Shown: in pieces, positions 1 to 6,987 of the stretch
Numbering within the stretch: the first letter of the stretch is position 1
How the letters are laid out: every line of letters begins with the position of its first letter
Assembly (NCBI GenBank): GCA_046154545.1
Contig: JBJXGC010000234.1
Coordinates: forward strand, 1-11,241
Source: JBJXGC01 sp046154545
GTDB lineage: Bacteria > Chloroflexota > Dehalococcoidia > Tepidiformales > Tepidiformaceae
Length of the DNA: 11,241 nt
Direction: 5' to 3'
Position numbers and translations under genes: made by a program
Notes under the pieces: generated by a model
Database searches by the model: none
Seen by the model: the letters and a program-made list of their open reading frames with translations, nothing else
What the model was told of the DNA's origin: nothing

Positions 1-1
1 C

Positions 2-553
2 ATGCCCAACCTGCCCGGATTCGGCAACCCGGCGACGATGCCCGCCCAATACGCCACGCTCATCGCTCGTCTGCTCCAATACTGCGACTGGGCGGTCGAG
101 GGCCTGACGGTGGAGCAGCTCTGCGACACCCGGGGTGGCCTCACTAACTCTGCCGGTTGGGACGTCTGGCACGTCGTCCGGACGGTGGACAATATCGTGC
201 ACTTCGTCTTCGAACGGGAGCAGCCGGTCTGGCTGCGAGAGGGCTTTCATGAGCGGTGGGGCCTGCCCAAGGTCGACCAGGGCACCGGGCAGGACCCGGA
301 CGACGCCTACTCGCTCCGTTTCCCTGCGGCCGACGAGTTCGTCCGTTATACGGACGCGGTCTCAGAGGCGGTGGTGCCCCGGCTGGCCGCGATGAGCGTG
401 GAGTACCTGGCCACGACGCAGCTCATCCGTCCCTGGGGCGAGGTGCCACGGATGGAGGCGATCGGCCACGGGCTCATCGGCCATGGGAACGGGCACCTCG
501 GGCGGGCGAGCTACGCCCGAACGCTCTACGGACTGAAGGGGCTGCCGTTCTAG
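2..553 (+). CDS. DinB-superfamily protein (putative metal-dependent hydrolase/transferase fold)
   Basis: The protein is 183 residues from the ATG at base 2. The window starts one base earlier, so the true start could lie upstream. Visible features fit the DinB/YfiT four-helix fold. His57 lies in the first conserved helix (motif WDVWHVVRTVDN). A C-terminal HxxxH pair (His161, His165) sits in a segment ending HLGRASYARTLYGLKG, resembling the usual end of DinB-like proteins. These three histidines are the likely divalent-metal ligands. Members of the superfamily include DNA-damage-induced proteins and thiol-dependent (mycothiol or bacillithiol) transferases; the sequence does not say which reaction is catalysed here. 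It is probably cytoplasmic, with no signal peptide or membrane segment. The stop is TAG. It converges on the minus-strand gene ending at 575 with only 21 bases between, and no clear terminator hairpin is seen there. Confidence 0.8.
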   Translation: MPNLPGFGNPATMPAQYATLIARLLQYCDWAVEGLTVEQLCDTRGGLTNSAGWDVWHVVRTVDNIVHFVFEREQPVWLREGFHERWGLPKVDQGTGQDPDDAYSLRFPAADEFVRYTDAVSEAVVPRLAAMSVEYLATTQLIRPWGEVPRMEAIGHGLIGHGNGHLGRASYARTLYGLKGLPF

Positions 554-574
554 CAGGGCGGGAACGAGCGGGGT

Positions 575-1720
575 TCAGGAGGCGCGGTCGAGCGGGGGCT
601 CTTCGCCCGCGGGGCTTCGGCCCATCGACCGAAGCAGGATTGCGAGCGCGCCGTCCGGTTGCCCGGCGGCAGACTGGCGGCGGCGAGGCCGTTCGCGGCG
701 CACCGTGCGCCCCGGTGGTTGGAGGGCGGCCAGGGCGGCGAGGAGCGACTGTTCGACGACCGTCCCCGCCGGGGTGCGGACGGCCTGGTCGCCGGGAGCG
801 AGGGGCATGAGGAAGCGGCGGCCGTCGAGCTCCGCAGGCTCACCATCGAAGGAAACTGGCGGTGCTGAGACGTCCAGGGACGCGCGCGGCGTGCCAGGGC
901 GGAGGCCCAGTTCGATAACCAGGAACCCTGCGCTCGTCCGGGCGGTGACGACGATCAGGCGGAGTCCGTCGTCTGTGGTGACGGTGGCGTTCAGCGCAAC
1001 GGTTGGGCCATCCAGAGTGACGCGTTCGACAAGGGCGGCCAGGAGCGTGATGACGGCGGGTGACGGCAGGCCGGCGGCCAGGGCCCGGGCCACCTCGGCA
1101 ACGGCCGCGGGGGTGAGCGCTGCCGGGGCGCCCGTGCCGGCCGGCTCCAGACCGTTGAGGGCGGCGAGGGCGCGGTGAAGCTGCGAGAGCGTCAGTGGCA
1201 AACCGGCGGTGAGGCCCCCCGGCGACGCTGGGACGGCGAAGAGGGCGGCCGTTGCTGTGGGCGCAGCCGTCCAGGCGGGATCGGCGGAGGGGCTGCTGAT
1301 CACGAAGCGGCGGCCAGCGAGGTCGGCGAGCTTGCCTTCGAACAGGACGGGCGAGGGAGCGGCAGGCGCCGGTGCTGTGGCGATGGCCGGGCCCACCTGG
1401 ATGTCGATCACCGTGACCCCCCCGTGCGACCGGGCCGTGACCGTGACGGGGCGGACGCCATCGTTGGCGGCCACGGGGGCTGCGATGATCGGCGTGAAGC
1501 CAGTCCCGTTCGCGGAACGGGCGAGGGCGATGAGCAGCTTGAGGACGGCTGGCGGCGGCGCGGCCGCAGCGAGGGCCCGCGCGACCTCGGTCACGGCGAC
1601 GCGGTCAGAAGGCGCGGTGGGGGCGGCCCCGGGCTTCGCCCTATCGCGGCCAGCCAGTACCTCGAGCGCGAGGTCGAGCTTGAGGGTAGCGAGGGGCGGG
1701 CCGACCGGGTCGATGCGCAT
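575..1720 (-). CDS. Hypothetical protein with an internal two-fold domain duplication
   Basis: I do not recognise this family. From the ATG whose first base is 1720 the product is 381 residues, Ala/Pro/Leu-rich, with no signal peptide or membrane helix. Two diverged copies of a ~135-150 residue unit are visible, at about 41-190 and 205-335. Each has, in order, a helix (VTEVARAL / VAEVARAL), a leucine-rich stretch, an NDG/DDG followed by a beta-like VTVTAR / IVVTAR segment, and an FEG/FDG segment leading to GRRF. The copies are offset by a constant 163-164 residues, which supports real coding on this strand. The codons read out near the start are mostly G/C at the third position. The frame is open back to 1903, but that extension runs into the tandem repeat. 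ATG at 1795 is a possible alternative start. Neither ATG has a strong ribosome binding site, although a purine run (AGAGAG) directly abuts the one chosen. It lies in the same orientation as pdxS, about 250 bases downstream of it. Confidence 0.6.
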   Translation of the reverse strand: MRIDPVGPPLATLKLDLALEVLAGRDRAKPGAAPTAPSDRVAVTEVARALAAAAPPPAVLKLLIALARSANGTGFTPIIAAPVAANDGVRPVTVTARSHGGVTVIDIQVGPAIATAPAPAAPSPVLFEGKLADLAGRRFVISSPSADPAWTAAPTATAALFAVPASPGGLTAGLPLTLSQLHRALAALNGLEPAGTGAPAALTPAAVAEVARALAAGLPSPAVITLLAALVERVTLDGPTVALNATVTTDDGLRLIVVTARTSAGFLVIELGLRPGTPRASLDVSAPPVSFDGEPAELDGRRFLMPLAPGDQAVRTPAGTVVEQSLLAALAALQPPGRTVRRERPRRRQSAAGQPDGALAILLRSMGRSPAGEEPPLDRAS

Positions 1721-1820
1721 CTCTCTATGGTTATCGGCGGGGACAGACGGTGCCGATACCGGCGCCGACCAGCCGCTGAGCCCGAGGAGGCTCATTCGCG
1801 GCAATGGCGCGATTTTCACC

Positions 1821-1890
1821 GCCAAGACGCCAAGACGCCAAGACGCCGAGACGCCAAGACGCCAAGACGCCAAGACGCCAAGACGCCAAG
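1821..1890. repeat. Tandem array of an 8-bp unit GCCAAGAC (about 8.75 copies)
   Basis: Eight consecutive 8-bp units run from 1821 to 1884 and a partial unit follows to 1890. All full units are identical except the fourth (1845-1852), which reads GCCGAGAC. It lies between pdxS and the two-repeat gene. Because 8 is not a multiple of 3, translation of the minus strand gives an 8-residue periodic peptide (LGVLASWR-like), a sign of repeat DNA rather than protein. Similar GCCAAGAC arrays recur in intergenic DNA of many high-GC bacteria; that statement is from general familiarity. Confidence 0.95.
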
Positions 1891-1901
1891 CGCGCCTGGT
1901 C

Positions 1902-1948
1902 ACGCCAGGGATGACGATTCAAATTGTCGTCTTCGCGATCCCTGGCGT
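1902..1948. repeat. Inverted repeat / hairpin downstream of pdxS
   Basis: The outer arms ACGCCAGGGAT (1902-1912) and ATCCCTGGCGT (1938-1948) are perfectly complementary over 11 bp. Inside them GACGA (1913-1917) pairs with TCGTC (1927-1931), and CAA (1920-1922) with TTG (1924-1926), leaving a 6-base bulge (1932-1937) on one side. The structure begins 28 bases past the pdxS stop in the direction of transcription. It could act as an mRNA 3'-end stabiliser or a transcription barrier. No U-rich tract follows on the minus strand, so it is not a canonical intrinsic terminator. It could also be part of a small repeat element together with the adjacent 8-bp array. Confidence 0.75.
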
Positions 1949-1976
1949 CGTTCGGGTGAAAAGAAACCGGGGCCTT

Positions 1977-2861
1977 CTACCAGCCGCGGGTCGCCAGGAG
2001 TTCCTTCTCGGGGAGCGAGGAGACGCTGATCCCGGGCATCGCCTTCCCCAGGCCGGTGCTGACGCGGGCGAGCACCTCGGCGTCCTGGTAGTGCGTCGTC
2101 GCTTCGACGATCGCCTTGGCAACGAGGGCCGGGTGTTCGGATTTGAAGATGCCGGAGCCGACGAAGACGCCGTCCGCGCCGAGCCGCATCATCAGGGCGG
2201 CGTCGGCGGGAGTGGCGATTCCGCCTGCGGCAAAGTTGACGACGGGCAGGCGCCCATCGCGCTTGACCTGGCGGACGAGTTCGAGGGGGGCGCCGAGGTC
2301 CTTGGCACAGGTGTAGAGTTCGTCCTCGGACATGGTCTGGATGCGGCGGACCTCGTCCTGGACGGTACGCATGTGGCGCACGGCTTCGACGATATCGCCG
2401 GTGCCGGCCTCGCCCTTCGTGCGGATCATGGCCGCGCCTTCACCGATCCGGCGGAGGGCTTCGCCCAGGTTCCGGCAGCCGCAGACGAAGGGCACCGTGT
2501 ACTGGTGCTTATCGATGTGGTGGGACTCGTCGGCCGGGGCGAGGACTTCGGACTCATCGACATAGTCGACGCCGAGGGCCTGGAGGATCTCGGCTTCGAT
2601 GAAATGGCCGATGCGGGCCTTGGCCATCACGGGGATGGTGACGGCGTCGATGATGCCCCGGATCATCTCCGGGTCGCTCATGCGGGCGACGCCACCGTCC
2701 TTGCGGATGTCGGAGGGCACGCGTTCGAGGGCCATGACGGCGCAGGCGCCGGCTTCCTCGGCGATGCGGGCATGTTCGGGGGTGACGACGTCCATAATGA
2801 CGCCGCCCTTGAGCATCTGGGCGAGGCCGACTTTGACGGCCCACGTTCCGGTCTGCGGCAT
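1977..2861 (-). CDS. pdxS: Pyridoxal 5'-phosphate synthase lyase subunit PdxS
   Basis: PdxS is the synthase subunit of the DXP-independent vitamin B6 pathway. It builds pyridoxal 5'-phosphate from ribose 5-phosphate, glyceraldehyde 3-phosphate and ammonia released from glutamine by PdxT, working in the cytoplasm as a 12-mer beta/alpha barrel. The ATG at 2861 gives 294 residues, the family's normal length. It is preceded by AGGAG nine bases upstream. The frame stays open to 2993 but the extra N-terminus is not family-like. Catalytic residues fall at the same numbers as in Bacillus subtilis PdxS: Asp24 (GGVIMDVVTPEH), Lys81 (VMAKARIGHF) and Lys149 (IRTKGEAGTG). The phosphate-binding glycine-rich segments GGIATP and GADGVFVGSGIFK are present, as is the C-terminal tail. 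No pdxT lies in this window, so the glutaminase partner must be elsewhere. The stop is TAG. Confidence 0.97.
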   Translation of the reverse strand: MPQTGTWAVKVGLAQMLKGGVIMDVVTPEHARIAEEAGACAVMALERVPSDIRKDGGVARMSDPEMIRGIIDAVTIPVMAKARIGHFIEAEILQALGVDYVDESEVLAPADESHHIDKHQYTVPFVCGCRNLGEALRRIGEGAAMIRTKGEAGTGDIVEAVRHMRTVQDEVRRIQTMSEDELYTCAKDLGAPLELVRQVKRDGRLPVVNFAAGGIATPADAALMMRLGADGVFVGSGIFKSEHPALVAKAIVEATTHYQDAEVLARVSTGLGKAMPGISVSSLPEKELLATRGW

Positions 2862-2955
2862 GGGGGAGATCTCCTGTTCGAATCCTGTAGCCCCATGGTA
2901 GGAGGTGTGGGGATGGGCGGGTAGTGCGCGTTGAAGCCCCGATGCCGGTTGAACC

Positions 2956-2991
2956 GCCAAGATGCCAAGGTCGCCAAGAACGCGCCAAGAC
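2956..2991. repeat. Degenerate GCCAAG-type repeat cluster upstream of pdxS
   Basis: Four imperfect units (GCCAAGAT, GCCAAGGTC, GCCAAGAAC, and a final GCCAAGAC after two extra bases) follow an ACC exactly as the main array at 1821 does. They are in the same orientation as that array, so pdxS is bracketed by directly oriented copies of the same repeat family about 1.1 kb apart. The spacing between units is irregular, which suggests an older, decayed array. Confidence 0.75.
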
Positions 2992-3057
2992 ATTCACTCA
3001 ACTGACGCGACCGTTGTCACGCAGAACCTCAAGGATTTCCCGGTGATTGCCTCCGGG
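2992..3057 (+). pseudogene. Possible remnant of a PIN-domain protein C-terminus
   Basis: One frame of this stretch reads TDATVVTQNLKDFPVIASG. That resembles the last conserved strand-helix of PIN-domain (VapC-type) proteins, where a V-T-x-N-x-x-D-F signature carries the final acidic residue of the nuclease site. No start codon, upstream PIN motifs or antitoxin gene accompany it. If genuine it is only a short relic between the repeat cluster and the nirA promoter region. A chance match is quite possible. Confidence 0.22.
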
Positions 3058-3205
3058 CGAAGTAGACGCCGTCCCCAGGCCGTGCCGGGCGAAACATGTT
3101 CGTCTCGCCGCCGACTTGTGCCGGAAATCCGCCGTTCATCTGTTCGTTCAACAGCGTTCACGGCGCCGAAACCCACCAACGTGGCGCCGCCCCTAGCCTT
3201 GAGGT
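3058..3205 (+). promoter_or_regulatory. nirA upstream region with two inverted repeats (candidate operators)
   Basis: This 148-base leader precedes the nitrate operon and contains two dyads. The first is a nested inverted repeat at 3088-3109: GGCGA pairs with TCGCC around the 8-bp palindrome AACATGTT (3093-3100). The second is CTGTT-cgttc-AACAG (3140-3154), a 5-bp dyad with a 5-base spacer, 51 bases before the nirA ATG. The pentamer GTTCA occurs at 3134, 3146 and 3156 in the same direction. No NtcA-type GTA-N8-TAC box and no convincing -35/-10 pair could be identified. Assignment as operators is inference from position and symmetry only. Confidence 0.35.
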
Positions 3206-4729
3206 ATGAACAAGTTCGAAGCCCTGAAGGCGGCGAAGGACGGCCTCGACTCGTGGCCGGACCTTGTCCGCTACGCCTCTGAGGGCACGACTATCGCTGA
3301 GATCCCCGAAGACGACCTGCAGCGGATGAAATGGTACGGCGTCTTCTACCGGCCGCAGAAGCCGGGGACGTTCATGATGCGGCTGCGGGTCCATGGCGGC
3401 CGGATGACCTCCGCACAGCTCCGGACGGTGGCCGACCTGGCCGCCGAATTCGGCGGTGGCAGCGCCGACCTGACCACGCGCCAGAACCTCCAACTTCGCG
3501 ACATCGCCCTCGCCGACGTGCCGGAGATCATCCGGCGGGTCGAGGCCTGCGGCCTCGGGACGCTCCAGACGGGCCTCGACAACGTGCGGAACTACATGGG
3601 CTGCCCGCTGGCGGGTATCGACGGGCAGGAGCTGATGGACACGACACCGCTCCTCGGGGCGGTGGCCTCAGCCCACCTGGGGAAGAAGAACTTCAGCAAC
3701 CTGCCCCGGAAGTTCAACCTCGCGCTTGCCGGTTGCCGCGAGGACTGTGGCCACGCCGAGACCCAGGACCTCGGCTTTGTGCCAGCCACCCGGCGGGTGG
3801 ATGGGCGCCTGGTGGCGGGCTTCAACGCCCTGGTGGGCGGCGCCCTCGGCGGCTCCAGTCCGCGGTTGGCGACGCCACTCGACGTCTTCGTCCAGCCCCA
3901 TGAGGTGGTCTGCCTGTTCACGGCCCTTCTCGCCGTCTATCGCGACCACGGGCCGCGTGAGGTGCGGACGAAGTCCCGCCTGAAGTGGCTCATCGCCGAA
4001 TGGGGCGAAGAGCGGCTGCGGGACGAGGTCGAACGGTACGCCGGCTACACCTTCGAGCGGGCCGGGCGTGACGAGCGCACATCGACCGGGGGCGACCATC
4101 TCGGGGTCCGTCCTCAGCGCCAGGTGGGCTTGAGCTACGCCGGGCTGCACGTGCCGGTCGGGCGGGTGACGGCGGCGCAGCTCAGCGGGGTCGCGGCCCT
4201 GGCGGAGGCGTACGGCGCGGGCGAAGTCCGGCTCACGACCGGCCAGAACATCATCATCCCCCACGTTGCCGATGAACGGGTGGCCGCCCTCCTTCGTGAG
4301 CCCCTGCTCCAGGAGCTACGCCATGACCCGGCGCCGGTCTGGCGGGGGCTCATCGCCTGCACGGGGAACGACTACTGCCACTTCTCCCTCATCGACACGA
4401 AGGCGCGGGCGATCGACCTGGCGACCGAACTCGAGCGGCGTGGCGTCACGGTCGAGCCCGGCACCCGCATCCACCTGTCCGGCTGTGTGCACGCCTGCGG
4501 CAAGCACCATGTGGCCGACATTGGCTTGCAGGGCGCGAACGTGCGCCTCGGTGACACCGTCGTTGAAGCCGCCGACATCTTTGTCGGCGGAAAGCTCGGC
4601 GAGGGCGCCCGCCTGGCGGTGAAGACGGGCGAGCGGGTAGTCGCCGAAGACCTGCCCGATGTCTTTGAGCGGATCCTCGGCGAACGGTCCGGCAGTACCA
4701 GCCGCGAACTCGTGGGGGCGGCCTTGTAA
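3206..4729 (+). CDS. nirA: Ferredoxin-dependent assimilatory nitrite reductase (siroheme, [4Fe-4S])
   Basis: NirA catalyses six-electron reduction of nitrite to ammonium using reduced ferredoxin. The 507-residue length matches cyanobacterial-type enzymes. Two half-domain repeats are visible: the first ferredoxin-like half with TTRQNLQ (91-97) and the siroheme-contacting RNYMGCPLAG (128-137), and the second with TTGQNI (344-349). The cluster/siroheme cysteines are Cys385 and Cys391 (CTGNDYC, CX5C) and Cys427 and Cys431 (SGCVHAC, CX3C). The motif following Cys391 (DTKARA) and HHVADIG after Cys431 look like nitrite rather than sulfite reductase, and the neighbouring nitrate genes agree. A sulfite reductase cannot be fully excluded. 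The ATG is preceded by a GAGG one base away, a weakly spaced ribosome binding site; the family-like start NKFEALKAAKDGLD supports it. It is first in the operon, 72 bases before nrtA. No siroheme-synthesis gene is nearby. Confidence 0.92.
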   Translation: MNKFEALKAAKDGLDSWPDLVRYASEGTTIAEIPEDDLQRMKWYGVFYRPQKPGTFMMRLRVHGGRMTSAQLRTVADLAAEFGGGSADLTTRQNLQLRDIALADVPEIIRRVEACGLGTLQTGLDNVRNYMGCPLAGIDGQELMDTTPLLGAVASAHLGKKNFSNLPRKFNLALAGCREDCGHAETQDLGFVPATRRVDGRLVAGFNALVGGALGGSSPRLATPLDVFVQPHEVVCLFTALLAVYRDHGPREVRTKSRLKWLIAEWGEERLRDEVERYAGYTFERAGRDERTSTGGDHLGVRPQRQVGLSYAGLHVPVGRVTAAQLSGVAALAEAYGAGEVRLTTGQNIIIPHVADERVAALLREPLLQELRHDPAPVWRGLIACTGNDYCHFSLIDTKARAIDLATELERRGVTVEPGTRIHLSGCVHACGKHHVADIGLQGANVRLGDTVVEAADIFVGGKLGEGARLAVKTGERVVAEDLPDVFERILGERSGSTSRELVGAAL

Positions 4730-4801
4730 GCCCTGGCAGGGGCCTGCGGCCCGCCGGGTAACCACGTTCGGAGCGGATTTCGAGACTGAAAGGGACAGAC
4801 A

Positions 4802-6127
4802 GTGAAGCGACGCAGATTTCTCCAGATGCTCGGGGCGACCGGCGCGGTCGCCGCTCTGCCACCGATCCTTGCGGCCTGTGGCGGCGACGACGATGGCGGC
4901 GACCCAACCCCGGCACCCGCGACCGCGACCGGTGCGGCGGGCACGACGACGGCCGCGGCGACCACGGCCGCGGCCAAGCCGAAGGCGTCCAGCGACGAGT
5001 TGATCAAGATCGGGTTCATCGCCCTCACGGACTGCGCCTCGGTCGTGATGGCGGAGCAGCTCGGCATCTTCAAGGAATATGGCCTCAACGTGGAGCTCGC
5101 GAAGCAGGCCTCATGGGCGGCCCTCCGCGACGGGCTCCTGACCGGCGACCTGCAGGCCGCCCACATGCTCTTCGGCATGCCCTTCTCCGTATACAACGGC
5201 ATCGGCGGGCCGGCCGGTAAAGAGATCCATATCGCCATGGTGCTGAACAACAACGGCCAGGCGATCACGCTTTCGGAAGAGGACTTCGGCGGGAAGGTCG
5301 GTTTCCGCACGTTGGACAAGGTGAAGTCAGCAGTCGAAGCGGTGAAAGCGAAGAAGGAAGCGACCTTCGCCATGACCTTCCCCGGGGGCACCCACGACAT
5401 GTGGCTGCGCTACTGGATGGCGGCGGCCGGCGTTGACCAGAAGAGCGTGAAGATCATCACCATCCCCCCACCGCAGATGGTCGCGAATATGAAAGTGAAC
5501 GCGATGGACGGCTACAGCGTGGGCGAGCCATGGAACGGGGTCGGCGTGAAGGAGGGCATCGGCTTCACGGCGACAGCGAGCCAGGACATCTGGAAGCACC
5601 ACCCGGAGAAGGCGCTCGGCGTCAACCCTGACTTCGCGGGCAAGCGCCGGGGCGACCTGAAGCTGGTGATGCGGGCGATCATCGAGGCCAGCCGCTACAT
5701 CGACGACCCGAAGAACAAATCGGCGGTGGCGAAGACGATCGGTGGCCCTGCCTTCGTGAACGCCTCGGCTGACGTCATCGATGCCCGCCTCGAAGGCCGT
5801 TACACGCTTGGCAAGAACCTTGGCGAGCACACGTACACCGACGACTTCATGCTCTTCCACCGCGATGGGCAGGTGAACTTCCCGCGGCAGGCGCACGCCT
5901 CCTGGTTCATGGCCCAATACGTCCGGCACGGGCTGCTCAAGGAGCTGCCGGACCACAAGACCGTCGCCAGCAAGCTCATCCTTACCGACCTCTACAAGGA
6001 GGTCGCAAAGGAGATGGCGGTGAGTGTGCCGGAAGACGACGGGGCGGCCTTCACGGTGACGCTGGACCAGGCGCGGTTCGACCCCGCCGACGCGGCGGCT
6101 TACCTCAAGCAGTACGGAGTAGCGTGA
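4802..6127 (+). CDS. nrtA: Nitrate ABC transporter substrate-binding lipoprotein (NrtA-like)
   Basis: This extracytoplasmic receptor captures nitrate (family members also take nitrite) and delivers it to NrtB. Translation starts at GTG 4802, with AAGGGA about 7 bases upstream. The N-terminus has a twin-arginine motif (RRRFLQ, residues 3-8), a hydrophobic stretch and a lipobox LAAC with Cys26. This predicts Tat export and lipid anchoring, followed by an acidic and Thr/Ala-rich linker to about residue 63. The mature domain matches NrtA/CmpA proteins: IGFIALTDCASVVMAEQLG, QASWAALRDG, NNNGQAITLS and FPGGTHDMWLRYW. Trp105, Gln153, His198 and Lys270 sit where I recall the nitrate contacts of Synechocystis NrtA (Trp102, Gln155, His196, Lys269). 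The 441-residue length is normal. Bicarbonate binding (CmpA) is the main alternative, but the gene context favours nitrate. The TGA stop overlaps the nrtB start. Confidence 0.92.
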   Translation: MKRRRFLQMLGATGAVAALPPILAACGGDDDGGDPTPAPATATGAAGTTTAAATTAAAKPKASSDELIKIGFIALTDCASVVMAEQLGIFKEYGLNVELAKQASWAALRDGLLTGDLQAAHMLFGMPFSVYNGIGGPAGKEIHIAMVLNNNGQAITLSEEDFGGKVGFRTLDKVKSAVEAVKAKKEATFAMTFPGGTHDMWLRYWMAAAGVDQKSVKIITIPPPQMVANMKVNAMDGYSVGEPWNGVGVKEGIGFTATASQDIWKHHPEKALGVNPDFAGKRRGDLKLVMRAIIEASRYIDDPKNKSAVAKTIGGPAFVNASADVIDARLEGRYTLGKNLGEHTYTDDFMLFHRDGQVNFPRQAHASWFMAQYVRHGLLKELPDHKTVASKLILTDLYKEVAKEMAVSVPEDDGAAFTVTLDQARFDPADAAAYLKQYGVA

Positions 6128-6987
6128 TGACGATGCGAACGGACTCCAAGGGCCACGGCAGGCTAAGCGGCATCCAGGTGCCGCGGCTGGCCTTCTCCGG
6201 GCTGGGCAGCCTGCCCCGGAAGACGATGAACGGGGCCGTCTCGCTCACCGGGGCGGCGCTGTTCCTGGGCCTGATCTGGGCGGCGGCTTCCTCCCTCCAG
6301 GGTGAACTGCCCGGGCCACTGGCCACGATGGGCACCTTCTGGCGGCTCGTGAGCGACCCCCTCTACGACAACGGCCCGAACGATAAGGGCATCGGCCTCC
6401 AACTCTGGGCCTCGCTGGTGCGCGTCTTCAAGGGGTTCGTGCTGGCCTCGGCTGTGGCCATCCCGGTCGGTATCCTGCTGGGGACGAGCCCGCTTTTCCG
6501 GCGCTTCTTCGACCCGGTCGTTCAGGTGTTGCGGCCGGTCTCGCCTCTCGCCTGGTTCCCGATCGGGTTGGTCGCTCTCCAATCGGCCCCGGACGCGGCG
6601 ATCTTCGTCGTGTTCATCTGCTCGCTCTGGCCGACCGTGATCAACACGGCTTTCGGCGTCGCCAGCATCCCGGAGAGCCACAAGCAGGTGGCGCGCGTCT
6701 TCCAGTTCAACCGCTGGAAGTACCTGACGAAGATCGTCCTGCCGCACAGCGTGCCCCACATCATCACGGGACTGCGGCTTTCCATGGGTATCGCCTGGCT
6801 GGTGATCGTGGCGGCGGAGATGCTTTCCGGCGGGACGGGCATCGGCTTCTACGTGTGGGATAGCTGGAACGCCCTCAACCTCGAGCAGGTGCTCTCGGCG
6901 ATCCTCATCATCGGCGTCGTCGGGCTCCTGCTGGACCGGGCCTTCGCCCTCCTGGCCTCCCGCTTCACCTATACGGAGATGAACTGA
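6124..6987 (+). CDS. nrtB: Nitrate ABC transporter permease (NrtB-like)
   Basis: This 287-residue inner-membrane permease has six likely transmembrane segments, at about 38-58, 103-121, 139-153, 158-178, 216-233 and 254-277. The cytoplasmic EAA-type coupling loop is around 189-215 (VARVFQFNRWKY, then IVLPHSVPHIITGLRLS), the signature of BPD-type permeases that dock to the ATPase. It is closest in character to the NrtB/SsuC/TauC group, and the position between nrtA and nrtD assigns it to nitrate. The start is ambiguous: GTG at 6124 overlaps the nrtA stop by four bases and ATG at 6127 by one. Either way the two genes are translationally coupled. The TGA stop shares one base with the nrtD start. 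Confidence 0.9.
   Translation: MMTMRTDSKGHGRLSGIQVPRLAFSGLGSLPRKTMNGAVSLTGAALFLGLIWAAASSLQGELPGPLATMGTFWRLVSDPLYDNGPNDKGIGLQLWASLVRVFKGFVLASAVAIPVGILLGTSPLFRRFFDPVVQVLRPVSPLAWFPIGLVALQSAPDAAIFVVFICSLWPTVINTAFGVASIPESHKQVARVFQFNRWKYLTKIVLPHSVPHIITGLRLSMGIAWLVIVAAEMLSGGTGIGFYVWDSWNALNLEQVLSAILIIGVVGLLLDRAFALLASRFTYTEMN

Noticed and set aside
1821..1890. Repeat array as a CRISPR
   Set aside because: Units are 8 bp and contiguous with no spacers, and no cas genes are present.
2867..2897. Sequence resembling a tRNA 3' half (GTTCGAATC followed by CTGTAGCCCCA)
   Set aside because: The T-stem does not pair beyond the closing G-C and no matching anticodon arm or acceptor 5' strand was found upstream. 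It overlaps the pdxS ribosome binding region.
1209..2924. Long plus-strand open frame (571 codons)
   Set aside because: It runs antisense to both the two-repeat gene and pdxS and straight through the 8-bp repeat array. Its composition is that of a shadow frame.
4740..4752. Hairpin GGGCC-TGC-GGCCC after nirA as a terminator
   Set aside because: The stem is only 5 bp, there is no T-tract, and nrtA follows within 50 bases in the same orientation. At most it is an mRNA structure.
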